DNA from: Xiphydria camelus
Lineage: Eukaryota; Arthropoda; Insecta; Hymenoptera; Xiphydriidae
Assembly: GCA_963678675.1 (NCBI GenBank)
Contig: OY783194.1
Span: 32,466,278-32,530,277 of the forward strand
Direction: 5' to 3'
DNA length: 64,000 nt
This document shows positions 35,635 through 45,342 of this stretch, in pieces (position 1 is the first letter of the stretch; every line of letters starts with the position of its first letter). The notes below the pieces were generated by a model. It was not told the DNA's origin and did no database searches. It saw nothing but the letters and a program-made list of their open reading frames with translations. Made by a program: the position numbers and the translations under genes.

Positions 35635-35815
35635 CACTGAGAAAAATAATTAGTAATGCTAACTAAACTTTGGTTGATGTGGGAGCAATGAAGTATTTTT
35701 ATCGGAACAACAAAACTTTTGATTACGACAAACAAATGTTGGTTATGGCAATGTAATATTTTTATTGCAACGACAAATGTTTGGTTGTGACATTACTGAT
35801 TATTTTTTCTCAATG
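35635..35815. mobile_element. Family X MITE
   Basis: TA-CACTGAGAAAAATAATTAGT at the left and CATTACTGATTATTTTTTCTCAATG at the right. The 180-bp interior is palindromic around GTTGGTTATGGCAATG. It has the general CACTGAGAAAAA end but its own interior. Confidence 0.82.
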
Positions 35816-36387
35816 TTTATGTCGAAGTATACAGAAAACGCACATCATCTAATCATTTGGTCGACCATCTAACGTTACACCTCATACGTTTATATTACGA
35901 CGAATAGAACCGACGATTATACGCGAATTAGAGAAGAAAAATTCCGTTAATAAGTTAATTTTTGCCGCTCGCAATATTTTCAAGTACATCTCCCATATTT
36001 ATGTCGATTAATTAACATCGACGGAGGGATGATATGTACGCAGGTACCTATATGAACGCATAAAGGCGTGTACGGTGTCGATTAATTAATTAATCGAGAG
36101 TTACAAGTACGGAGAGGTGCAGAGCGTTCGTAACTATAATAGTTCGTTCCGCGTATAAGGCGGCAACACTCGGGCTAACGAGCTTGTGTTACACAAACTA
36201 CGGCACCTCGGCGCGCACCTGTAACCCAGTTCGTTTGAATGGCTCGTAAAACATCTTCGACGCCACGCCACGTAATTACCTACGATTAATTGTTATACCC
36301 GCGCCTTCGACAGGATGCTTCTTCAGCGCGGTACCGTCGTTCTTCCGTTCGTTCGGAACGAAGAGAGCAAACGTGTGTGAGTAGACA
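35816..36387. other. Unique intergenic stretch
   Basis: No repeat match, no supported gene. Confidence 0.3.
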
Positions 36388-36848
36388 CTCAGAAAAAAAA
36401 TCGGTCGAATCAATTCAGAGTTGATTTGAATTATTTCAAGCAATTAAATTATTTTCTCAATTTATCAAATTGTGCTCAATTCATTACCCATTCATTCACT
36501 GATAACAGTAATAATACGTCTTTAAACGTTATAGAGCTCTAGCGCACTTCCGTATACATACAATACACATTCATATTATTGATAGTGTGCATGGGAGATA
36601 CGCTAGAGCCCTATATAAGTAGATATTTATAGTTGCTACAACTTGACATATTCAGTTCGCCATGTGTGATTATTTTTGTGCAGTTGGACTGCTTAAGTAT
36701 TTCTTCGGTATAACTATATATCGATTACTCTTGCTGTGAATAAACGAGTATCGAATTAAACGCAATTTCCTCGACCCAAGTGAATATACGTATCATTGTT
36801 TCGACTAATTTAAACCAACTAAATCTGTCAACCAAAATTTTTTCTCAG
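36388..36848. repeat. Family Z element with internal insertion
   Basis: Starts CACTCAGAAAAAAAATCGGT and ends ACCAAAATTTTTTCTCAGTA. A central block pairs AGAGCTCTAGCGCACTTC with ATACGCTAGAGCCC and may be a separate insertion (about 36525-36620). Confidence 0.5.
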
Positions 36849-37622
36849 TACATACATATACACTTATCGGTAGACCATCCGCCGATTCGCCCTTTTGTCG
36901 ACCGAACAAAACTGAAACGACAAAATCGTTCGGAAGCAGCGCCGGTGTAGGTAGGTCTAGAAAAAAAAAGGTGAAAGTCAACCGGCAAAGGAGGCGACGT
37001 CACGTCCGCCCCCCCCCCCCCCCCCCGGCCGCCGTGGGAGTACAGAACCAACTATGCAGCGCCGCGCGCCGGTGGAACCGGCCCAGTCACTCCGCTTCTC
37101 GACTCTCGACGCTGGATTAGCGGTGCTCGCGCCGTATAGCGGTGCTAGACGCCGCGCACCGCCGACTTACTCACGGTACCGCTAACCGACGATCGCCGCA
37201 CGGTTCCCCGTGTCCCGCACGCGAGACGGGCACCGCCAACGGTGCGCGTCGTTCCGCGCGCGCGCGGGAGCGAGTGAATTTTCCCTTTCTCCCTCGATAC
37301 TCTCTCGAGAACCGGAGCCGCCGCCGCGCGACGTAGGCGGAGAAAGGACGAATATGCGCGTATATGTGGATATAAACTCTCTTTATTGAAACGGAGAGTA
37401 CTGAAATACGCGAGCGACAGCTCGAACAAATCGAATCTGTCGATACGATTCCGCGCGACTGCTCTGTAGCGAAAATACTTACGTCGGATTTGATATTGCT
37501 TTATTTGCGAATGATTCGTACGCGTGCGTATTTGCGGCCGGTAAAAATATTTTAGAGTACGAAGGAAGAAAAATAATCTGGCTTCGGCCGAGCGTCCATG
37601 ATACAGATGTACTGAATATGTA
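36849..37622. other. GC-rich unique DNA with a C run
   Basis: C run at about 37009-37026. The GC block at 37.0-37.35 kb contains a perfect 8-bp repeat pair GCGGTGCT but no supported exon. Confidence 0.35.
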
Positions 37623-38152
37623 GACTGAGAAAAATAATGGTTAGAGTCAAAAAAAATGAAGAACGCATAATATGATCTTACAAATTTTTAAGAATTCAGA
37701 TTCTTGGTCGAAGAATATATAGGTATTTTTAATTTAAAAATACCTTCGTTGTGGAACGAGAATATATTTCTGCGCGAAAAAAAAAACAATTACCCGAGCC
37801 TGTCAAATATTTTCTTGCCCGAGAAAAACCATCATGGAAAAAACCGGCAGTTTTTACTGCTGCATTCAGTAGCGCTCGAGACTCGAGCTCGTTTTCACGA
37901 ATTTATACAGCAGACATTTCTATTTACTAGCTATTGTGAACTGTACATAGAACAGTCTCTTCTGTAAAAATTTGTTTATTTAGTCGTGAATATGTAGAAT
38001 TAATTCTTGAAGACGAGCTCAAGTCCTCAGCACTACTGAATGAACCAGTAAAAATTACTGTTTTTTTTCCGTGACGGCTTGATCCTGGAATTATATCGTG
38101 TTTTTGATTAAAGAAAACATTTTCTCGGCGTCAGCAATTGTTTCTCTCAGTG
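37623..38152. mobile_element. Family AA MITE with a foldback insertion
   Basis: Starts TA-GACTGAGAAAAATAATGG and ends CAGCAATTGTTTCTCTCAGTG. It is 250 bp longer than the intact copy because about 37843-38068 holds a foldback (CAGTTTTTACTG, CTGCATTCAGTAG, CGAGCTCG against CGAGCTC, CTACTGAATG, CAGTAAAAATTACTG). Confidence 0.75.
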
Positions 38153-38606
38153 TGTACGCGAGTTGAAAAGGCGGAACACGTGGAAAGAACTGCGATACGG
38201 GTGACATAAGAGACACCGCGGATATGGATGGAGACGAACGGAAGACTAAATAAATAAATAAATGGATTGATAAAGACGGATCGTAGAGAGAAGAGAGAGG
38301 AGAGAGATAGAGAGCCGGAATGATGATGACACGCGACGAACCGAGAGTCACGAATAGGTAATCGCTCGCATGCGTTATGCATGTCCCTCGCTACTGCAAC
38401 ATTCATGTCAGTCAACGTCGGCAGACAGATCGGTCACCGCGCGAGTCGACGCTCGTATTTAGGGTGTATAAGTATAAGTAGGTATATGCAAAACGGACAT
38501 GTATACCGATCGAGATTCTTAAAGACGAATGGGTATCGGTGAGTCGTATCGAAAAATGGTAACATTTTTCTGCAGAGCCGAGTGACGCGCGTCGAAGATG
38601 AATCTG
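38153..38606. other. Unique intergenic stretch
   Basis: No repeat match, no supported gene. A GA-rich tract lies at 38286-38312. Confidence 0.3.
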
Positions 38607-38848
38607 CACTGAGAGAAAAATTTCGTAGAAACAGCTAAATATTTATTCGTATATTATCAACTAAATATTTTATCGGCTCAGATAATATTTATTTGTCCCG
38701 ACGAAATATTTTTCTTGATAAACTATATAAACTCGAGACGATGAAACATTTTTTTGGGACAAATAAATATTATCAGAGCAGATAAAATATTTAGTTAGCA
38801 ATATACAAATAAATTTTTAGTGGGGTTTACTAAATTTTTTTCTCAATT
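38607..38848. mobile_element. Family I MITE, copy 2
   Basis: Starts CACTGAGAGAAAAATTTCGT and ends TTTACTAAATTTTTTTCTCAATT-TA. The inner palindrome pairs AAATATTTTATCGGCTCAGA with the complement near 38775-38800. It is followed within a few bases by a family B copy. Confidence 0.85.
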
Positions 38849-38852
38849 TATA

Positions 38853-39109
38853 CACAGAGAAAAAGAATTAGTCCGATCTACTAAAAATTACTCACGGTAT
38901 CGTAAATAAATATTTATTTACATCAATTAGATATTTTTTCATATTAATCAAATATTTCTTCCTTGCAATCCATATACTATTCCACGTGATTGTAAGGAAG
39001 AGATATCTAATTGATGTATTAAAAAATTGGATTGGTATAAATAAATAATTACTTGCGACCTTACAAGCGATTTTCAGTAGATCCAACTAGGTAATTCTTT
39101 TCCTCCGTG
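38853..39109. mobile_element. Family B MITE, copy 5
   Basis: TA-CACAGAGAAAAAGAATTAGT at the left and CCAACTAGGTAATTCTTTTC...CTCCGTG at the right. The central hairpin TTCCTTGCAATCCATATACT / GATTGTAAGGAA is clear. Uninterrupted. Confidence 0.88.
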
Positions 39110-40130
39110 TGAATTTTACACTTCGCGACTAGGTACTGCGCTGTGAAAATAATCCGGTACCGAATGGAACTGCGTGATTCAATGGAAGAAAAAAGTCGCA
39201 CGCGTGACGCATGCTGCGGGAGCCCGCGCTTCTCTTTTGTACGAGAATAATTTTTAAGTAGAGTCTGTTCGGATCCAGTCAATTTTCTTTAACCCAAACA
39301 AATATGACTCGACTCGAGTAAACCGTCGACATGACTAGTGCCAATGAAACCATTTCCTTGGATTCGCCATTTATTTTCCTCAGTCTCGGTCAATCGTATA
39401 CGCGTGTTTCACGCGGCGAGCTTCCGATGACACCGAAATATGTAACAGCGTGCGTCATCGTCCGCGTAGTTCGCAACTATACTCCCCTCTCTCTGTCTCT
39501 CTTTCTCTTTCGCGCGCGATGACATTTTCGCAGTCGCTCCGCACGCGCTATTATAGAAAATTCGCCAGTTATCCCATTTCTATATCGCGAATCGTCGCCG
39601 ATACGAGCAGTCACGACGCGCCTACAACACGCCGGGCCACCGCGTGCGGTGTGCACGCGTTGGGCAGGCGCGGGGTACACCGCAACGTGCCAGTGGATAT
39701 GGCGTGTAGCACAGCGGCGATCCCCCGAAGCTACGAAGGCGAAGGCAGCGGCGGGTGGGTGGGTGTAGACGCAGGGGTCGAGGGGCCTCGGGGTGGGTTG
39801 GGGGCAGAGCGCGGCGTGCTCGGTGTCATTGCCTCGACGCTCGGGGCGGCCAGTGACTCCATCACTGACCTAGTGCCGAGCGCGGCCGAAGGCGCCCGAC
39901 CGCGGCCGAGCGCGCGGCCGTCGACCCGAGAGCACCGAGCCGGCCTCCACCGTGCGCACCGACACCAACGCGCGCGCTCGCTCGCTCGCGTCACCGTCGT
40001 GTGTCGATGCTGCGGGCGAGAGCGGAGCGCGCGGAACTACGGATTTTGTAATGGCACTGAGAAACGGGAACCCCTCACGCGCGCGCGAAAAGGGACGTCG
40101 CGCACACGGCTCCACGATGCCTAACCTCCC
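39110..40130. other. GC-rich unique DNA, no supported gene
   Basis: A frame of 224 codons (39450-40124, plus) overlaps minus-strand frames of 87 and 81 codons. Composition is Arg, Ala and Gly-rich. No domain is recognised. Confidence 0.35.
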
Positions 40131-40760
40131 TTATTTATCCTTCTCTTTAGTTTTGGTTATTTGTATTTATGTTTATTTATGTTTATTTTGCTCTTGTTCA
40201 TTTGATTTACGTTCACTTTGTTTACTTTACTATATAGTGTTACTTTTCTGGTTACTGTCTCAAGTTTAAGTGAGCTAGCCTCAGTTATCATTAAGTTTCC
40301 ATTCCTTGCTGCTGCTTGTAGCTCTACTGCATTGCAATAAAGGACTGTGAGTCCTTGGCAGGGAATAAACGGTTTCTCTCTCTATCTCTCTTTTGCACGT
40401 GAGACTTAGTCTCTCTGCATTTTTCCTCCTCTTTGTATTTCTTTGTATTATTGATTGAATTGCATGTATTGTGCGGGATGTTTTATTCTATACATATTTT
40501 TTCTCATCGTGTTATTCTTCATTTCTCCCTCTATTCGTTGCTGAGCACACTGAAAAAAGTATTTAGCTAATCCAGCTATATTTCTGACTGCCTCAGACAC
40601 AACTAGAAAAATATTGCTAGCGTAGCAAAAATTCTTGCCATTGCGAAGAAAATTATCACTGCAATTATTATAATTTTCTAGTTGTGGCCAAATTTTTTTG
40701 AGTGCACTTAGGAGACCTAGTCTCAGAGCTAATAAATACTTATTCCTCTTCTTCTTCTTC
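40131..40760 (+). repeat. Probable non-LTR retroelement 3' region with simple tails
   Basis: T-rich, stop-rich sequence holds two 3'-end-like sites. One is AATAAAGGACTGTGAGTCCTT then GGGAATAAACGG and a TCTC tail (40338-40395). The other is AGCTAATAAATACTTATTCC and a CTT tail (40720-40765). GACTTAGTCTCTCTG and GACCTAGTCTCAGAGC are similar. An AATAAA signal followed by a microsatellite tail is typical of non-LTR elements. No reverse transcriptase frame remains. A family J MITE is inserted at 40548-40704. Confidence 0.4.
40548..40704. mobile_element. Family J MITE, copy 2
   Basis: Starts CACTGAAAAAAGTATTTAGC and ends GCCAAATTTTTTTGAGTG. CA stands on both sides instead of TA. It is about 157 bp and the inverse of 27495-27651, to which it is very similar throughout. 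Confidence 0.88.
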
Positions 40761-40764
40761 TTCT

Positions 40765-41376
40765 ACTCCCTCTCTCCCTCCCGACGACCCTCGGAGACAT
40801 TCACCGAACGCGGATAACCGATTTCCATCGGTGCGAACGAGGACCACGATTTTCCAGAATCGCCGAAGTCGTCGTCGCACTAACGCTGAAGCGCTCGATT
40901 CTATCGCGCGCCTCAGCTCGTACGATGCAACTGTGCCGCGCTACGGCGTTTCCGGCCGTGGAGCAACGTATGGGTGCCGTGCTGGCGATATACGCGCGTC
41001 TCGATGAAAATAGTCGCGAGTTTTTAGGCGCGGTGCAGCAGCGTTTTATCAGAGGGAGCGAAATCTCTCGAATCACATCACGATCGCGCTGCGGTTCGAT
41101 CGCGCCGAGTGTAGGTAAAATCCGCAGGGAGACAACGCGTCGGCGGTATTTTCAATCTCGCGATATCGCGGAAACGACTGCGCCTCGTGACCGCACTCGG
41201 TGGGTTTTCACTTTCTAGCGGTAGCCGGTGGAACGCGCCTCGCGAGTACGACGTCGATATCTACTCGATATCATTGTAACGCGTTCGTAGACCTCGTCGA
41301 GAAGTCATTATTTACTGGAAGATACGCTATACATATACATATATGAGTTTCACCCGATGCGTTCCCACACCCGGGA
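40765..41376. other. Unique stretch, no supported gene
   Basis: CpG-rich with overlapping short frames on both strands. Confidence 0.3.
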
Positions 41377-41768
41377 AAAAAAGTCTCGTTGATTACGAAC
41401 CTGATAGACAAATTTAATTGAGACGAATAGCGACTTATTCGCATCCGACAAAAGTCTAATTGAATTAGATAAATATTCTACTACACTGAAAAAAAAGTAG
41501 TTATGACAATTTTACTTTGGAAGGTCTAGTTGAATACGAACCTAATAGAACAATTTATTTCAGATGAATAGGAATGTATTTATAATACATTGAGAAAAGT
41601 CTGTTTCAATTAAATTGATGTTCTTCTAAGTTCCTACTCGATTAAAAGGATAAGCACAACATCAATCTAATTCGAACAGACTTTTATATTCGATGTGAAT
41701 AAATCCCTATTTACACCGAGTCAATTTTTCCATCAGGTTCGCATTCGACTAGACCTATTCTCTCAGTG
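41377..41768. mobile_element. Family Y MITE, one copy plus a flanking part-copy
   Basis: The main copy 41484-41768 starts TA-CACTGAAAAAAAAGTAGTTA and ends TAGACCTATTCTCTCAGTG. The part 41377-41483 repeats GATTACGAACCTGATAGACA (compare GAATACGAACCTAATAGAAC at 41531) and GACAAAAGTCTAATTGAATT. Further internal pairs suggest that two rounds of insertion built the block. Confidence 0.65.
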
Positions 41769-42575
41769 TGCATTTTGTCATTTGAACCAAGTTATTTTTT
41801 TCAGTTACAAACGAATCGAAAATTGGCCGTAAAACGTATCAGAAAAATACGTCCGCTCTGGAGAGTCCTTCCTTTCAATGGACGAAGGAGAGAAAGATTA
41901 TTCGCAAAGCGAAAACGAGAGGTCGAAAGAGCAAGCGAAGAAGTGAAACTCGTTCAGCCGCGGTGTACCTACACCCATACTCGCGAGAAGCGAGTGCGAG
42001 TTCCGATGGGTGAACCTGCACTCGAGCCAGAACCAGAACCAGCGCCGCTATCCGCTTCTTTTCCTTTCTATTACGAAAGTAACGAGGACTCGCCTCTTTC
42101 CCGTTATACCTCGTTAACTGGAATACTACATAGTCACGCCGGGGTCGCGTTTGTTCTCGATTTTGCGCGGGTACGGGTCTCTCTATATACCTACGTGTAG
42201 GTATATATTATATACATATATGTGAAATCGCGCGCGCGCGCGCATCCGGTTGACCAGAGATTTCAAAGTAAAGGTAGGTATTAGGTGTGTGTACGAGCGG
42301 AAAGCTGACGCTCGCTTCCGCTATTGGTTTTCGCGTTTACGGCGGAATTATTACGGCGAGACGCAAAGCGCAATCGTCGTATCGAGAGACTCTTATTTTC
42401 ACGCGGTATTCGGGAAATTTCTTTCGAGAGGTCGACTGTAATCGCGACGGCTAAGCAGCCGACGAGTTCGCGCGAATTGAGTTTTCTTTCCGCAATCTAA
42501 CGCGACGCTCATTGGACCGCGAGACTCGCGTCGAGTAGCTTTCTATTCGCTTCGGATGGTTCCAAATAATATGTA
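41769..42575. other. Unique stretch, no supported gene
   Basis: An open frame of 144 codons (41766-42200) follows a T-rich tract and CAG. It holds a Glu-Pro repeat (EPALEPEPEPAP) and matches no family I know. GC alternation at about 42229-42242. Confidence 0.3.
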
Positions 42576-43030
42576 CGTAGAGGAAACTAATTAATTGGAT
42601 CTACTGATAATAAATTACTTGTGGGGTCGGGAGTAATTATTTTTTTACATCAATTAATTTTTTTAAAAATATTAATCAGATATTTCTTCCTTGCAATCAT
42701 CTACTGTTCCACGTGATTGGAATGAAGAGATGTCAAATTGACGTATTGAGAAGATGTAATTGATATAAATTGACAATTACTTGCGACCCCACAAGTACAC
42801 TGAGAAAAAAAAGATTAAAATTTATTCTGTTATAAGGATGATCTGAGTACGAAAGGTAAAACATATCAAAAATTATCCTCTTCCAGGGTATAAAATTTAA
42901 CCTTCCTTAGAATAATTTTCGATCCACTTTACCTTTCGTACTCAGATTATCCTTCTAACGGAATAATTTTTAATCTTTTTTTTCTCAGTGTAATTTTCAG
43001 TAGATCCAACTATAATTCTTTTTCTCTGTG
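42576..43030. mobile_element. Family B MITE interrupted by family D
   Basis: Outer B copy: GTAGAGGAAACTAATTAATT at the left and TTCTTTTTCTCTGTG at the right. With 42798-42990 and one TA removed, the junction reads CCACAAGTAATTTTCAGTAG, the same as the empty site of the copy at 19899-20160 apart from two bases. Confidence 0.9.
42798..42990. mobile_element. Family D MITE, 193 bp, TA duplicated
   Basis: CACTGAGAAAAAAAAGATTA at the left and TAATCTTTTTTTTCTCAGTG at the right, TA on both sides (42796-42797, 42991-42992). The whole element is a palindrome: GATGATCTGAGTACGAAAGG pairs with CCTTTCGTACTCAGATTATC, with a short central loop near TCTTCCAGGG. The clearest complete member of the CACTGAG group. 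Confidence 0.93.
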
Positions 43031-43211
43031 TAACGAATAATTATTCTACCAAAAATTCTCGAAAACTTTTCGCTATAATCGCGATGATTATATATCCTTA
43101 AAATTTGTTCACGATAAATTCTAATCAACATCCACTCCGCGAGTATCAGCACCTACACTGAGGAAAAAATTCAGTAGATTTGACTAGATCGGCGATCACG
43201 AGCGAATGGTA

Positions 43212-43435
43212 CAGTGAGACAAAAATATACTTGACCGAAATAAATGTGCCTTTGGACAGTCCCAAGAGCGTATATATTCGATTTAAATAAATGTCGATTT
43301 GATTCAAATAACATCTAATTAATTCAATAATCTAATATTTGCGTCCAATCGATATTCATTTAAATCGAATAAATATGCTCTTGAGACTTATCCAAAGGCA
43401 CGTTTATTTCGATCAAGTAAATTTTTTTCTCAGTG
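43212..43435. mobile_element. Family C MITE, copy 4
   Basis: TA on both sides. Starts CAGTGAGACAAAAATATACT and ends CAAGTAAATTTTTTTCTCAGTG. Nearly the same interior as 35157-35385, so the two insertions are close relatives. Confidence 0.9.
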
Positions 43436-43439
43436 TATG

Positions 43440-43847
43440 CAGATCAAGTTACTCGAACTAGTAATTGACTTGAATGGACATACAGCTTGTTTCCTTCAAA
43501 TAGCCGTTAATCGTTATAACCAAATTTATCAGTCAAAGCAAATAATTCTGTATTCCCCCAGCTCTAAATGCTGATTCAATTGAATATATAATTGAGCCGT
43601 TGAAAATCAGAACGGTGTAAGTCACAGTTCATGTAAGCTGAGATTATTTGACTGCAAAGTTAAGTACGATTTGAAAAATCTGTCTAGATGATACAAACAG
43701 ATATTTTAAATCGTATACATATCTGTTTTGCATCATCTAGACAGATTTTTCAAATTGTGCTTAACTTTGCAGTCAAATAATCTCACCGTACATGAATTGT
43801 GACTTACACCATTCTGGTTTTCAACGGCTCAATTTTTTTTCACAGTG
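43440..43847. mobile_element. Family S MITE interrupted by family R
   Basis: The S part runs to 43590 (CAAATTTATCAGTCAAAGCA, AATAATTCTGTATTCCCCCA, TCAATTGAATATA) and resumes at 43834 with TTTTTTTCACAGTG. It matches the S copy at 45064-45264. Confidence 0.7.
43591..43833. repeat. Family R 243-bp palindrome
   Basis: Ends ATTGAGCCGTTGAAAATCAG and CTGGTTTTCAACGGCTCAAT. The arms are almost perfectly complementary through TCACAGTTCATGTA, GAGATTATTTGACTGCAAAG and AAAAATCTGTCTAGATGAT, with a loop of about 20 bases. Such a clean palindrome suggests recent insertion. Confidence 0.88.
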
Positions 43848-44499
43848 CAACACTACTCCGTGCCGTTCGAAGACGAATGTACATAGTGTGATCGGTAGAA
43901 GCGATCGATTTTGTCAAATGATTCAATCGATCGCGATTTAAACGCGACAGCTGACACATCGAACGAATATAATTCTAATTCTCATCCGCTCGCTCCATTT
44001 GAATTCGGAGCATACGCCCTTTGCGTCAATTTAAAGGTTCATTTCGAAATGATGGCCGATCTCTTCCTCGACATTTCAAACCGGGAAATGCGTACGGGAA
44101 AATTGATAATTCGGCATTCGTTACAGCGGTTGAATATTTATTAATTGACGTCGATATAACGCGCCGACGATCAGAGTACATTAGTACATATCGGATAACG
44201 CGGGTTGATTTTGAAAAAAGCATCGTCGATGAATCGACGCACCGACGCACGGTCGGTTCGAACGATATGAATGAACGTGGATCGATCCTCGACTGTTAAG
44301 GAATCGCGCGCATGTGCGACCTTGAACACCGAGGCGCGATCACCGTCGAATGTAATGAATTTCCTCGAGAAGCACGCCGTGCGTTTCGGAAGCGATCATT
44401 TTTTCCCATATCCTCCCCCGACGACAGTGGCGCCCGTTATCGCGTCGTTTCCCAATTTCCGACTCGCGTCTGCGCGGCGATTCTTCCGAGACTATACAT
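43848..44499. other. Unique stretch, no supported gene
   Basis: Open frames of 77-99 codons, unlike any family I know. Confidence 0.3.
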
Positions 44500-44943
44500 T
44501 CCAAAGAAACACTGATACCAGTAGATTTTACTGTATTTACAATAAAAGAGGTACTTGTAAGGATTTTTGAATGTTCCTACTGTGCCGGAGACCAATTTTT
44601 CTTCAGAAATTGGTAAATTGTAAAAAAATTGAAAAATACGGGGTAAATAATTTTATGAACATTTTTCAAATTTGTAGTTAAACAAATTCACAAGAAAACT
44701 GAATTTTGCCGTATAAACTAGTACATTGTAATACAAACGATCAACAGTTTTTCCTCGGAATACGGTAAATTGTAAAAGATTGAAAAATACGTGGGTTGAT
44801 AATTTTATAGACTTTTCAAATTTCCAATTAAAAAAATTCGCGAGAGAACCAAATTTGTCCTTACACCCTAGTAACTTGTAATGCAAATAATCACGATTTA
44901 TTGGTTTGGAAAGAAAAATTACCATACACGGATGGTAAAATGG

Positions 44944-45057
44944 AGCGAAGGGAACGCGATGAGACGACGGAAAGAAAGTACAGAGTCACTCGCAGCGCCG
45001 ATATGTGAATTCAGCGGGTACTCGATCATCCATCGAGAAGAGAACGAGACACTCTCG
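44944..45057. repeat. Unclassified 114-bp segment, copy 1 of 2
   Basis: Matches 48074-48195 in the same orientation over its whole length (GCGATGAGACGACGG, TCACTCGCAGCGCCGAT, CATCGAGAAGAGAACGAGAC). It is GC-rich, unlike the AT-rich MITEs around it, and has no inverted ends. Confidence 0.75.
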
Positions 45058-45063
45058 CGCGTA

Positions 45064-45264
45064 CACAGAAAAAATACAATAAATTTAATTAAATCGGTGT
45101 TTACGGATGGGGGAATGCAGAGCAAGTTAATTGGACTAATAATTGTTTCGAATGTCCTACGGCCGATTTCTTTCAAATACCAAATTTATTAGTCCGAGCA
45201 AATAATTCTGCATTCCTCCACCCGTAAGCATCGACTTAATCGAATATACCATTCTTTTCCGAGA
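45064..45264. mobile_element. Family S MITE, complete copy
   Basis: TA-CACAGAAAAAATACAATAAA at the left and CGAATATACCATTCTTTTCC at the right. Inner pairs are ATCGGTGTTTACGGATGGGG / CCACCCGTAAGCATCGA and GAATGCAGAG / CTGCATTC. The host for the R insertion at 43.6 kb is the same family. Confidence 0.75.
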
Positions 45265-45342
45265 GCCAAAACATCCGAAAATCCTCGCGCGTACCTCTTC
45301 TATCATAAATACAGTAAAATCAACCAGCGTCCGTCTCACCGC

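Larger units (their letters stand above)
44500..45342. mobile_element. Family K element with nested insertions, copy 3
   Basis: The left part 44500-44925 has AACACTGATACCAGTAGATT, AATAAAAGAGGTACTTGTAA and tandem units ending GTAAATTGTAA. The right end 45265-45342 has CCAAAACATCCGAAAATCCT and ACAGTAAAATCAACCAGCG. Between them lie a 114-bp dispersed segment (44944-45057) and a family S copy (45064-45264). Confidence 0.65.

Noticed and set aside
39450..40124. Open frame of 224 codons on the plus strand
   Set aside because: Composition follows the GC-rich DNA, the minus strand is open as well, and no domain is visible.
41766..42200. Open frame of 144 codons after a T-rich tract and CAG
   Set aside because: The product has a Glu-Pro run and an otherwise random look, its start lies in a MITE end, and I found no partner exon. 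It could still be an exon of an unknown gene.
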